This document shows, one piece after another, positions 55,058-63,947 of a stretch of DNA of 64,000 bases. The stretch comes from JADHOX01 sp038120515 (GTDB lineage Bacteria; Pseudomonadota; Alphaproteobacteria; Rickettsiales; JABIRX01). The stretch lies in NCBI GenBank assembly GCA_038120515.1, contig JAYOLW010000004.1, positions 1 to 64,000 of the forward strand. Direction: 5' to 3'. The notes under the pieces were generated by a model. It had not been told where the DNA came from and did no database searches. It was given only the letters and a program-made list of their open reading frames with translations. Position 1 is the stretch's first letter. Every line of letters begins with the position of its first letter. The position numbers and the translations under genes were made by a program.

Positions 55058-56720
55058 TAAAAGAAACCTAATTATTGCTCTAATTCTTTCTGTAGCAGTT
55101 ATTACTTCATGGAATTACTTTGTTGAAAAACCTAAATATGATGAATTTTTAAAACAAAAAGAAATATATGACCAACATCAGTTAGAAGTTCAACAATTAG
55201 ATAAAGTTCAAGAGAAATCGAAACAAGAAATAATTAAAGCATCTAATACAAGCCCAAGAATTAATTTTGATAACAATGAAATATCTGGATCATTTAATAG
55301 GAATCTTGGCTATCTTGATGAACTAACATTAAATAAATATTTAGTAGCAAAAGGTAGCGATGAGAAAGTTCAGATACTTCATAAAAAATATGAAGAAGAT
55401 TCATATTTTGTCGATTTTGGATATATTACTAAAAACAACATAAACATTAATCAAATTGATTGGATAAGCAGTGAAAAATCTTTTGATAAGAATATTACTT
55501 TACAAAAAACAACTGAAAATTTTGTCTTAGACAGAGAAATATCTATCCTAGACAAATATCTCTTTAAAATAACTGACTCAATTACAAACATTTCTAACTA
55601 TAACCAAGAAATAAAACATTACGGACTTTTAAACCGAGGCTTTCCTTCTGATTCTCAAAGTTTTCTAATTTTACATGAGGGCCCAATCTCTGTTATTAAC
55701 GATGAATTACAGGAAGAAACTTTTAAAGATATAAAAAAGCAAGATTTCGAGTACAAATCTATTAATGGATGGACTGGATTTTCTGATAAATATTGGTTAA
55801 CTGCTTTAATTCCAAACAAAGAAAAATCATATAATTACAACATATATCATTACCAAAAAAACGATCAAAATGACAGATTTCAAAATGAACTAAGCAGTAA
55901 TTGGTATGAGCTAGCCCAAAACCAAACTGAAACATTTGAATATCTTGTTTTTGTTGGCCCTAAAGAATTAGAAATACTTGATAAATATTCTTCCCAATAT
56001 CAGATAAAACTCTTTGATAGAGCTGTAGATTTTGGTGTTTTATATTTTATGACAAAACCAATTTCTAAGGCCCTACATTTTATAAATCAATTTGTTAATA
56101 ATTTTGGTGTCACAATTATTATTTTTACAATTTTACTAAGATTACTGCTTTACCCTCTTGCGGATAAATCTTTTAAAGAAATCTACAAAATGAAACAGTT
56201 ACAACCAGAAATCAAAGATTTAAAAGAAAAATATAAAGATAATAGACTAGCTCTAAACAAAGAAATTATGTCACTATACAAAAAATATAGCGTCAAACCT
56301 ATGGCAGGCTGCCTCCCCTTACTAATTCAGATCCCAATCTTTTTTGCATTGTACAAAGTATTATTTGTAACAATTGAAATGCGACAAGCTGGTTTTTTTG
56401 GCTGGATTACGGACTTATCTATACCTGATCCAACATCAATTATTAATTTATTTGGTCTGTTACCATTTGATCCATTTTTTAACATAGGGATTTGGCCATG
56501 CTTAATGGGACTTACAATGATTTTACAACAAAAATTCAACCCTACTCCACAAGATCCAATGCAGGAAACAATGATGAAAATATTACCATATATGTTTACT
56601 TTTATTTTCGCAACTTTTCCAGCAGGGCTTGTGATATATTGGACATTTAACAATGCGTTATCGATATTACAGCAATATTTTATCAATCGTAAGCATTCTA
56701 AAAACACGAAAAAGGCTTAA
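55050..56720 (+). CDS. yidC: Membrane protein insertase YidC
   Basis: A 556-residue inner-membrane insertase of the Oxa1/YidC family, with or without Sec. An N-terminal helix (NLIIALILSVAVITSWNYF) precedes a ~270-residue periplasmic domain. The conserved five-helix core follows, with LLRLLLYPLADKSFKEIYKM, PMAGCLPLLIQIPIFFALYK and FATFPAGLVIYWTFNNALSI, and a short basic C-terminal tail. This is the Gram-negative long form. Confidence 0.96.
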   Translation: MDDKRNLIIALILSVAVITSWNYFVEKPKYDEFLKQKEIYDQHQLEVQQLDKVQEKSKQEIIKASNTSPRINFDNNEISGSFNRNLGYLDELTLNKYLVAKGSDEKVQILHKKYEEDSYFVDFGYITKNNININQIDWISSEKSFDKNITLQKTTENFVLDREISILDKYLFKITDSITNISNYNQEIKHYGLLNRGFPSDSQSFLILHEGPISVINDELQEETFKDIKKQDFEYKSINGWTGFSDKYWLTALIPNKEKSYNYNIYHYQKNDQNDRFQNELSSNWYELAQNQTETFEYLVFVGPKELEILDKYSSQYQIKLFDRAVDFGVLYFMTKPISKALHFINQFVNNFGVTIIIFTILLRLLLYPLADKSFKEIYKMKQLQPEIKDLKEKYKDNRLALNKEIMSLYKKYSVKPMAGCLPLLIQIPIFFALYKVLFVTIEMRQAGFFGWITDLSIPDPTSIINLFGLLPFDPFFNIGIWPCLMGLTMILQQKFNPTPQDPMQETMMKILPYMFTFIFATFPAGLVIYWTFNNALSILQQYFINRKHSKNTKKA

Positions 56721-56729
56721 GTTTATTTG

Positions 56730-57353
56730 ATGGTCATGTCTTCGAAAAACTTATCAATTTCTGATTTAAAAAAACGTAATTTTAAATTTGAACTATCTGC
56801 TAATTCTGCTAAGAACTGGCCAAAATTACTACTGCCTGAGTTTGCTTTTATTGGCAGATCAAATGTTGGCAAATCTTCTCTAATAAACAGCTTAACTATT
56901 CAACATAATCTTGCCAAAACCTCAAAAACTCCTGGAAGAACCCAAATGATAAATTGTTTTCTTTATAAGGATATTTTTAGATTGGTTGACTTACCAGGAT
57001 ATGGTTATGCAAAATCACCTAAGCATGAAATTATGAAATGGGCAAATTTTACAGAGGAATATCTTTTACATCGAGAAAATTTAAAAATTTTATTTATTTT
57101 AATTGATTCTAGACATGGACTTAAAGCACATGATTTTGATATGATTAATTTTTGCGCTACCAATGAAATTAACTATCAAATCATTCTAACAAAAATTGAT
57201 AAAACAAAAAAAGTTGATTATCTAAATAAGAAGGATTTAATACAAGAAAATTTAAATAAGGAACTTGGTTATAAAAATGAAATTTTTATGGTAAGCTCTT
57301 TTAAAAATATTGGTCTTGATGATATAAGGTCACTAATAATTAAAAATGTATAA
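56730..57353 (+). CDS. engB: Ribosome biogenesis GTP-binding protein EngB (YihA/YsxC)
   Basis: A small GTPase needed for large ribosomal subunit assembly. G1 is FIGRSNVGKSSLINSL, the G2 region KTPGRTQMINCF, G3 VDLPGYGYAKSP, G4 ILTKIDKTKK and G5 near VSSFKNIG. ATG 56730 was chosen; ATG 56736 and TTG 56727 are alternatives. It sits 9 bases after yidC and before argB, the usual alphaproteobacterial order. Confidence 0.95.
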   Translation: MVMSSKNLSISDLKKRNFKFELSANSAKNWPKLLLPEFAFIGRSNVGKSSLINSLTIQHNLAKTSKTPGRTQMINCFLYKDIFRLVDLPGYGYAKSPKHEIMKWANFTEEYLLHRENLKILFILIDSRHGLKAHDFDMINFCATNEINYQIILTKIDKTKKVDYLNKKDLIQENLNKELGYKNEIFMVSSFKNIGLDDIRSLIIKNV

Positions 57354-57355
57354 TT

Positions 57356-58321
57356 ATGGAAGTAATAGATTTAAAAAGCAGAAAAAAAACGAGTAAACCA
57401 AATACAAGTGATACAAAAGTTAATAACATCACTGAAATAAACTTTATGGATAAAGCCTCGATCTTAGCTGAAGCCCTTCCATATATTCAAAAATTTTCAG
57501 GTGAAGTTTTTGTTATTAAAATTGGTGGAAGCGCCATGGGTGATCCTAAGGTTATTGAGAACTTCGCTCGAGATGTTACTCTACTTAAACAAATAGGTGT
57601 AAATCCAGTTATAGTCCATGGTGGTGGTACACAAATTGGTGATATGTTGAATAAACTTAAAATAAAAAGTGAGTTTATCGATGGTCTAAGAGTAACTGAT
57701 AGACAAACCGTTGATATTGTTGAGATGGTTTTATCGGGATCAATCAACAAAGAGCTTGTTACTGCTATTAATAAACAAGGAGGTCATGCAATTGGAATTT
57801 CTGGTAAAGATGCAAATTTAATTATTGCGCAAAAGCTACAAAAAACTCATAGAGATTCAGATTCAAACATTGAAAAAATTCTAGACCTTGGTTTCGTAGG
57901 TGAGCCTGTAACTATAAATCCTGAAATTCTATATACACTAGATGAAAGCGATTTAATACCAGTTATTGCTCCTATTGGTATTAGTAAAGATGGCCAAACA
58001 TACAATATAAATGCTGATACAGTGGCTGGAAAAATAGCATCAAGTTTAAACGCATATAAATTAATCGTACTTTCAGATGTTGATGGCATTTACAAAGATG
58101 ACAAATTAATAAACTCTATAAATGTTAATGAAATTCATGATCTCATTAATAAGAAAGTTATATCTGCTGGTATGATACCAAAGACCAAAACTTGCATAGA
58201 CGCTCTAGAGAATGGAGTTAACTCTGTGCATATTTTAAATGGAAAAACACCTCACATATTACTTGTAGAAGTATTTACAGAGCATGGTGTTGGAACTATG
58301 ATAAAACTTGATGATAGATAA
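57356..58321 (+). CDS. argB: Acetylglutamate kinase
   Basis: It phosphorylates N-acetylglutamate, the second step of arginine synthesis. VFVIKIGGSAMGDPKV, VIVHGGGTQIGDML, DGLRVTDRQTVDIVEMVLSG, LSDVDGIYKDD and SAGMIPKTKTCIDAL are the expected nucleotide and substrate blocks. 321 residues, with ~25 extra polar residues at the start (MEVIDLKSRKKTSKPN). No other arg gene is in the window. The stop lies two bases from the convergent hypothetical gene. Confidence 0.95.
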   Translation: MEVIDLKSRKKTSKPNTSDTKVNNITEINFMDKASILAEALPYIQKFSGEVFVIKIGGSAMGDPKVIENFARDVTLLKQIGVNPVIVHGGGTQIGDMLNKLKIKSEFIDGLRVTDRQTVDIVEMVLSGSINKELVTAINKQGGHAIGISGKDANLIIAQKLQKTHRDSDSNIEKILDLGFVGEPVTINPEILYTLDESDLIPVIAPIGISKDGQTYNINADTVAGKIASSLNAYKLIVLSDVDGIYKDDKLINSINVNEIHDLINKKVISAGMIPKTKTCIDALENGVNSVHILNGKTPHILLVEVFTEHGVGTMIKLDDR

Positions 58322-58323
58322 GT

Positions 58324-60330
58324 CTATCTACTAATACCCGTATTTACTGAAGCACTATTACTTTGTAAAGCGGGTATATGAATCTCTTGAACTTGTTCTA
58401 AAAGCTTTTCTAGCGCGGGTAACATTTCTATCATTTTTTGTATCTCAATTCCTGTGGCTGATGAGGAATGCATATTGCCTTCATCTCCAGCTCCTAACCT
58501 TTGGGTAGTATTATGTGACAAATACCCTCTTACAACTCTAAGAGACTTATCTAAAAATGTTTTTACTTCCCCAGATGCCTCTTCAAGAAAAACCTTATTC
58601 TCATTTAATGATCTAGCATGGCTACCAGCATTAATTTGGTGAAAATCTATGGCACATTGTAAGGAGCTAATATCATCTTTATACTCCAGCGTTAACTTCC
58701 CCGTTCTAGCATACTCACTTCTTAAATCTGTAAATTTTATTGCCTTCCTGCAGCTCTCTATCAATGCACCTAGATTATCCTGAACATTTTGCATTTGCAT
58801 GTTCCTTCTATTAGGAATATCTTTGACAGCCTTTTTATTACCCTGGCCTATCTGATCATAATTTATTGAATCAGGATCTATAAATTCTGATACAACATAT
58901 TGTTTCAAATATTTTACCCTATCCTCACTTGCAAATCGATATCCAAAATCAAACTTCCCTTGAGATATTTTATTGATTTTCAAACGATATACATCTCGTA
59001 CCTTCGCATAGTCTTTTAGAAGACCCCGTTCTAAATCATTTAACTCTGCTTCACTTTTATCTGACGCTTGCCTAAAATCTTCTTTAAACAAATCTAAATA
59101 TAATAATGTTGCATCAAGTTTATGATTTTTAGAGACAAAAGCTACAGGGTCACTTCTCTGATCTAATATTGATGTTATTACTTCAGAAGAAATCTTTTGA
59201 TAACTTTCTTCTGCCTCTCTATTTTTAAAACTGAAAAGAAAATGAATTTTATCTGATAAAGACCCTTTGTTGTTTATTACCTTGTTATAAAACTCTTGTA
59301 GATATTTATCCTTCTCTAAAAGAATTGCATCGGTATTGGATACCCTAACGCGGAAAGACTCTACCTCTACTTCTGCCAATGCTTTGATCTTACCAAATTT
59401 ACTCCCGCCTTCTACCATGAGAGTTTTTAAAACAGACCCATCTTGCAAACTCCCATCTAAAACAAATCTCCTAATCTCTTTCACCGTATTATGCAAAGAG
59501 TCTTGTGCTCTAAATTCTGCCTCTGCATGATCAAGAGCATTTCTAACTTTTCTACACTCCTCTACAAATTCCCTTCCTATCTCAGCATCATTTACAAAGC
59601 ATATTCGCAAATTTTCTTCTAGTGCAGAAAATGCCTCACCAACAACACCTATGTTTCTCAGTATTCTAATTCGTCCTTCTTTCTCTGTTAAAAGATGAGC
59701 TATATCTTCCTGACTTGATAAAAAATCACCAGCATTTACTAACAAACCAAATTGTTTTTCAGATGATAAAAATTCATCAATTTTTCTTATTGTTAAAGCA
59801 ACTGGAACAGACTGAACAAAATACCCCTTATCTCTTATACCTTCAATTGCTACAAGGAAACCATCTAAATCATTAATACAAATTTGCTCCACAAATTTAG
59901 ATATAACATTAAGACTAAGGTGTGTGTCTACAACAACAGAACCGGACAACCCATGAGATGGTTTATAGTGTATAATAATATTTTTTACTAAATTATTAAG
60001 CGCTACCCAAGGAACCCCAGGCTGCTCCATCTCCAGACCATCTTCTTTTCTATACTGCAGCTGCAAAGCTCTAGAACAAGCAGAAACGGCTATGAGCATC
60101 TTTATAGTTTCTGTATATGGTTTTATTGCTTGTGGCTTACTCTTTCTACCATGCTCTTCTATATAAGCAGCCTTCGCTAACTCAATCGCCTTAGTAATAT
60201 AAAGTAATAACTCGGATCTGCTAAGATAAGATGGTACAACACTATCCTCTAAATACCCATTTGATATCATGGCTAGTTTATTTCGAACGGCACCCTCTAC
60301 CAAAAAATTATTATAATTTCTTTTCCTCAT
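58324..60330 (-). CDS. Hypothetical protein with three HEPN-like R/K-x4-H motifs
   Basis: 668 residues, helical throughout, no named family. Two segments resemble HepT/DUF86 HEPN modules. One is VPWVALNNLVKNIIIHYKPS (residues 107-126), where the usual arginine is Lys116. The other is NIGVVGEAFSALEENLR (226-242) followed by CRKVRNALDHAE (259-270, Arg263 and His268). A third R-x4-H occurs at SLRVVRGYLSHNT (596-608). HEPN proteins are often RNases of toxin-antitoxin or defence systems; no nucleotidyltransferase (MNT) antitoxin gene is adjacent. Base composition is locally richer in G+C than its neighbours (60001-60060: 53%; 57361-57420 in argB: 25%), which suggests acquisition. Confidence 0.7.
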   Translation of the reverse strand: MRKRNYNNFLVEGAVRNKLAMISNGYLEDSVVPSYLSRSELLLYITKAIELAKAAYIEEHGRKSKPQAIKPYTETIKMLIAVSACSRALQLQYRKEDGLEMEQPGVPWVALNNLVKNIIIHYKPSHGLSGSVVVDTHLSLNVISKFVEQICINDLDGFLVAIEGIRDKGYFVQSVPVALTIRKIDEFLSSEKQFGLLVNAGDFLSSQEDIAHLLTEKEGRIRILRNIGVVGEAFSALEENLRICFVNDAEIGREFVEECRKVRNALDHAEAEFRAQDSLHNTVKEIRRFVLDGSLQDGSVLKTLMVEGGSKFGKIKALAEVEVESFRVRVSNTDAILLEKDKYLQEFYNKVINNKGSLSDKIHFLFSFKNREAEESYQKISSEVITSILDQRSDPVAFVSKNHKLDATLLYLDLFKEDFRQASDKSEAELNDLERGLLKDYAKVRDVYRLKINKISQGKFDFGYRFASEDRVKYLKQYVVSEFIDPDSINYDQIGQGNKKAVKDIPNRRNMQMQNVQDNLGALIESCRKAIKFTDLRSEYARTGKLTLEYKDDISSLQCAIDFHQINAGSHARSLNENKVFLEEASGEVKTFLDKSLRVVRGYLSHNTTQRLGAGDEGNMHSSSATGIEIQKMIEMLPALEKLLEQVQEIHIPALQSNSASVNTGISR

Positions 60331-60598
60331 TTTCCAAACATATAAAAGTTATGAAAATAATACAGTAAGCTAGAAAACAAACAACTACAAAAATATCAGA
60401 ATTATAAAGAATTTAAATATATTAAACTAATTATTAATCAGATAATAGAGTTCACAAAATACTTTCATTTTATTAGAGCCAAATGAAACTATTATAATAA
60501 ATCTTGACCTAATCTTTTGCTTCATAACAAAAATTAGAATATATTTTATATTCTTAATATTTTGTAATAAAAGAGTGAATTGAAATCAACTTAGCAAA
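60331..60598. other. AT-rich spacer between the HEPN-like gene and tRNA-Val
   Basis: 268 bases without a supportable reading frame. Apart from the candidate promoter at its left end I see no hairpin with a T-run, no long repeat and no duplicated tRNA end that would mark an integration site. Confidence 0.6.
60357..60384 (-). promoter_or_regulatory. Candidate promoter of the multi-HEPN-like gene
   Basis: On the minus strand TTGTTT (60384-60379) and TATTAT (60362-60357) are separated by 16 bases, ending 27 bases before the start codon. The match is moderate, in an AT-rich spacer where chance matches are common. Confidence 0.4.
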
Positions 60599-60675
60599 TG
60601 GTGGGCGGTATTAGATTCGAACTAACGACCTCTACGATGTCAACGTAGCGCTCTAACCAACTGAGCTAACCGCCC
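60599..60675 (-). tRNA. tRNA-Val (anticodon GAC)
   Basis: On the minus strand the acceptor GGGCGGT pairs with ACCGCCC, with discriminator A and an encoded CCA. The anticodon stem CTACG/CGTAG holds the loop TTGACAT, giving GAC. The T arm carries TTCGAAT. 77 bases. Confidence 0.95.
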
Positions 60676-60693
60676 TTTTTAATTTCCAAAAAG

Positions 60694-60721
60694 CTTATAT
60701 ATTACATCGCACCTTTGTCAA
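60694..60721 (-). promoter_or_regulatory. Sigma70-type promoter of tRNA-Val
   Basis: On the minus strand a perfect TTGACA (60721-60716) and TATAAG (60699-60694) are 16 bases apart. Transcription should start about 12 bases before the mature tRNA 5' end. The -10 box is the same hexamer as that of the rpmH promoter. Confidence 0.75.
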
Positions 60722-60745
60722 CAATCTATAAAGTTTTTTGTAATA

Positions 60746-61459
60746 TTAACGAAGCAGTAACTCTAAGTAATTTCCTATATCAAAAGCCATATAATGAGCA
60801 TCTAGAGGATATTGATTAATCTTTATAGATATTTTTGATTTATCAACAGGTATAAGCTCTTTATTTGGCAAGTCAGAATAAATAGTTTTAATAATTTTTT
60901 GATTTTTGTCGAGAAATGTAATCCTTAAATCTGGGCTGTATTTTATTTCCTTAGATTTATTGATAACATAACCCGTCAAAACAAGATGATCCTTATTAAA
61001 AATTGAGTCCTTAGAAATTGTTATAGATTCTATTTCAACATCTCTTGTGTCATGAATACCAAAAAATGAATAAAATAATATAGACTTAGGAACAAAGTTG
61101 GTAATTACTTGACGTTGATTAATAAGTAATAATGAAACTGATACAAATAATAAAAACAAAAAAATAATTTTTAATTTTAGAGGTATTTTATCAATAAAGT
61201 TTATTTCTTCAGTTGTTTTTTTCGCAACAAACTCTGTTAAATTGATTATCTTTTCATTTTTCTCTAACTTCTTTCTATCAACCTGTTCCTGATGTTTTTT
61301 CTCCATTGGGCTTTGGATTCTTGGTGGAATAACTGGTTTATGCTCCCACTCATATTCGCATTTTCCACAATGTAAGATTCTACCTTGATTTTTAACAGCA
61401 TTTGCCTCATATATATTGAGCCTAAATCTGGATTTGCATTCTGGACAAGTAATAATCAT
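60746..61459 (-). CDS. Zinc-ribbon membrane protein (MJ0042-type N-terminus)
   Basis: 237 residues. The N-terminus is a zinc ribbon with two CxxC pairs (ITCPECKSRFRL and LHCGKCEYEW) of the MJ0042/zinc_ribbon_5 type. A charged linker, one membrane helix (KIIFLFLLFVSVSLLLI) and a ~115-residue extracytoplasmic domain of beta character follow (ITISKDSIFNKDHLVLTGYV, with SKISIKINQYPLDA near the end). Such DUF3426-like proteins are widespread in alphaproteobacteria; their function is unknown. It is divergent from dapD with 21 bases between them. Confidence 0.82.
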   Translation of the reverse strand: MIITCPECKSRFRLNIYEANAVKNQGRILHCGKCEYEWEHKPVIPPRIQSPMEKKHQEQVDRKKLEKNEKIINLTEFVAKKTTEEINFIDKIPLKLKIIFLFLLFVSVSLLLINQRQVITNFVPKSILFYSFFGIHDTRDVEIESITISKDSIFNKDHLVLTGYVINKSKEIKYSPDLRITFLDKNQKIIKTIYSDLPNKELIPVDKSKISIKINQYPLDAHYMAFDIGNYLELLLR

Positions 61460-61480
61460 AATAATTAACTAAATATTCTC

Positions 61481-62314
61481 ATGGAACTAGCTAGCCTTAT
61501 AAACGAAGCTTTTGATTTCGAAAACAAAAATTTAGAAAATAACTTTGATGAAGTAAAAAACACTGTTGATAAAATCTTAAAACAAATTGATTCAGGTGAA
61601 CTTCGCGTTGCAGAAAAAGTTAATGGCGAATGGATTGTTAATAGCTGGGTAAAAAAAGCAATTTTATTGTCCTTTAGAGTAAATCCAATGAAATTAATTG
61701 ATGGAGGACCTGCCGGATCCAATCAGCAAACACCATGGTATGATAAAGTAAATTCAAAATTTCTTGGTTGGTCCGAAGAAAATTATAAAAATGCAAATTT
61801 TAGATCAGTGCCTGGATGTTTTGTAAGATATGGATCTTATATCGGTAAAAACGTAGTTTTAATGCCATCTTTTGTAAATTTAGGCGCATATGTAGATGAT
61901 GGAACAATGGTTGATACTTGGTCTACAATTGGATCCTGCGCACAAATTGGTAAAAACTGTCATATTTCTGGTGGCGTTGGTATTGGCGGTGTCTTAGAGC
62001 CACTTCAAGCCAATCCAGTAATTATTGAAGATAATTGTTTTATTGGCGCTAGATCTGAAATTGCTGAAGGAGTTATAGTAGAAGAAGGTAGCGTAATATC
62101 TATGGGAGTATTTCTTGGCAAATCTACTAAAATTATAAATAGAGCAACTGGCGAAATAACTTATGGAAGAGTTCCAAAATATTCTGTTGTAGTTCCTGGA
62201 TCTATTCCAAACCAAGACCCTACAAAACCAAGTTTAAATGCTGCGGTTATTGTAAAACAAGTTGATAGTCAGACCAGATCGAAAACTTCAATTAATGAAC
62301 TATTAAGAGACTAA
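61481..62314 (+). CDS. dapD: Tetrahydrodipicolinate N-succinyltransferase
   Basis: It adds succinyl to tetrahydrodipicolinate in diaminopimelate/lysine synthesis. The left-handed beta-helix (hexapeptide) part runs through YGSYIGKNVVLMPSFVNLGA, GTMVDTWSTIGSCAQIG, HISGGVGIGGVLEPLQA and CFIGARSEIAEGVIVEEG. 277 residues, full length. dapE follows 8 bases later. Confidence 0.97.
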   Translation: MELASLINEAFDFENKNLENNFDEVKNTVDKILKQIDSGELRVAEKVNGEWIVNSWVKKAILLSFRVNPMKLIDGGPAGSNQQTPWYDKVNSKFLGWSEENYKNANFRSVPGCFVRYGSYIGKNVVLMPSFVNLGAYVDDGTMVDTWSTIGSCAQIGKNCHISGGVGIGGVLEPLQANPVIIEDNCFIGARSEIAEGVIVEEGSVISMGVFLGKSTKIINRATGEITYGRVPKYSVVVPGSIPNQDPTKPSLNAAVIVKQVDSQTRSKTSINELLRD

Positions 62315-62322
62315 TTAATTCT

Positions 62323-63459
62323 ATGCTATCAGAATTAGTTAAGATAACTCAAGAATTAATGCGCTACAAATCTGTAACGCCTAATGATGATGGAGCAATT
62401 GATTACTTAATATCATTACTAGAACCAATCGGTTTCACCTGTCATAAAATGATCATGAGTGAAGATGGGCATGACGATATTGTCAACCTTTATGCCAAGA
62501 TTGGTGATTCTGGTAAAAATTTTGCCTTTGCTGGCCATACCGATGTTGTACCGCCAGGCGATGGCTGGTCAAGCGATCCATTTGCTTCAGAAATACGAGA
62601 GAATATTTTATATGGTCGTGGAGCTTCTGACATGAAAGCTGCTATCACATGTTTTATTAAGGCAATTAAAGAGTATATAAATAACAATGAATTAAAAAAT
62701 TCTTTTTCATTTATAATAACTGGTGATGAAGAAGCTTTAGGTGTAAATGGTACAAAAAAAATCATCCAATGGCTTGAAGATAAAAATGAAAAAATTGATT
62801 TTTGTATTGTTGGCGAACCAACCTCTGATAAAGAAATTGGTGATACAGTTAAAATTGGAAGACGTGGCAGCATTACTTTTGATATTACAATTCATGGCAC
62901 TCAGGGTCATGTTGCCTATCCAGAAAAAGCTGACAACCCTAACACAACTTTAATTAAAATTCTAAATCTGCTAATTGATCATGATTTTGATGAAGGTAAT
63001 GAAAATTTTAGTCCTACTAATCTTGAAGTGACTTCAATTGATGTTGGCAACCCTACTACCAACCTAATTCCAGCTGATGCCAAAGCAAAATTAAATATAA
63101 GATTTAATGACGAGCATTCTTCAGACGATTTGATAAAGCTTATAAAATATACGCTGGAAAAATGCTCTGGTAATTTCACATTAGATTACAGAGTGTCAGG
63201 TGAATCATTTCTTACTAAACCAAGTGATTACATTGATTTTGTAAAAGATGCCATTCTTGAGGAAACTGGAATTGAAACTGAACTTTCAACATCAGGCGGA
63301 ACATCTGATGCAAGATTCTTAAAAGATATTGCTCCCATTTGTGAATTGGGCCTTAGAAACAAAACCGCTCACAAAGTTGATGAATGTGTTGATTTAAATG
63401 AACTAGAAAGCCTTTATAGAATATATTATTCAATTATCAAAAAGCTCGATAATATCTAA
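62323..63459 (+). CDS. dapE: Succinyl-diaminopimelate desuccinylase
   Basis: A two-zinc peptidase-like enzyme that removes succinate from N-succinyl-LL-diaminopimelate. Metal-site blocks are FAGHTDVVPPGDGW, YGRGASDMKAAI, TGDEEALGVNGTKK and VGEPTSDKEIGD. STSGGTSDARFLKD and KTAHKVDECVDLNELE complete the site. 378 residues. Together with asd and dapD it shows the succinylase route to diaminopimelate. Confidence 0.97.
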   Translation: MLSELVKITQELMRYKSVTPNDDGAIDYLISLLEPIGFTCHKMIMSEDGHDDIVNLYAKIGDSGKNFAFAGHTDVVPPGDGWSSDPFASEIRENILYGRGASDMKAAITCFIKAIKEYINNNELKNSFSFIITGDEEALGVNGTKKIIQWLEDKNEKIDFCIVGEPTSDKEIGDTVKIGRRGSITFDITIHGTQGHVAYPEKADNPNTTLIKILNLLIDHDFDEGNENFSPTNLEVTSIDVGNPTTNLIPADAKAKLNIRFNDEHSSDDLIKLIKYTLEKCSGNFTLDYRVSGESFLTKPSDYIDFVKDAILEETGIETELSTSGGTSDARFLKDIAPICELGLRNKTAHKVDECVDLNELESLYRIYYSIIKKLDNI

Positions 63460-63470
63460 CTTTACACAAG

Positions 63471-63947
63471 CTAAACATTTGCTTTTTCAAGCGCTGCAAC
63501 TCTTTTTTCAATATCTTTGTAATTACGAACATTATCCATTAGTTTATAAAGAGTGGTCAATTTTCTGTATAATCGCCAAATCATAAATAGTAAAAATATA
63601 AAACTTAATGAAAAAACAGAACCAACAATTTTGGAGATTAAAATTACTCTATCTGCCTTAGCCCTAACTGTCTGAATAACTTCAATATCAGATTTGAAAT
63701 CCGTTAAAGTAGCCTTTACATCTTTTGTTAACTTATCTTCAACGGCCTTAGCTTTATTTTCAACTTGCTTCTCAACTTGATCTAAACGGTTTTTGATATC
63801 TTTTTCAATATTCTTAGTAATTTTATCTATCGAAAAGCCTTTTTCAGTATCTTGTTTTACTTTATCCAAAGCTTTATCCAAATCAAATGCATAAGCATTA
63901 ACAAAGCTTAACATGATAAGGGGAAATAAAAATTTAAAAAACTTCAT
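63471..63947 (-). CDS. Exported coiled-coil membrane protein, hypothetical
   Basis: 158 residues from ATG 63947; an ATG at 63965 would add six residues before the signal peptide. The signal peptide FFKFLFPLIMLSFVNAYA is followed by ~75 residues of charged coiled coil (ITKNIEKDIKNRLDQVEKQV, ENKAKAVEDKLTKD). A membrane helix near the middle (SKIVGSVFSLSFIFLLFMIW) and a short cytosolic coiled-coil tail come last. No family recognised. It is convergent with dapE with an 11-base gap. Confidence 0.7.
   Translation of the reverse strand: MKFFKFLFPLIMLSFVNAYAFDLDKALDKVKQDTEKGFSIDKITKNIEKDIKNRLDQVEKQVENKAKAVEDKLTKDVKATLTDFKSDIEVIQTVRAKADRVILISKIVGSVFSLSFIFLLFMIWRLYRKLTTLYKLMDNVRNYKDIEKRVAALEKANV

Noticed and set aside
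60599..60675. tRNA-Val as attachment site of an integrated island carrying the HEPN-like gene
   Set aside because: No integrase gene and no duplicated tRNA 3' end were found on either side of 58324-60598.
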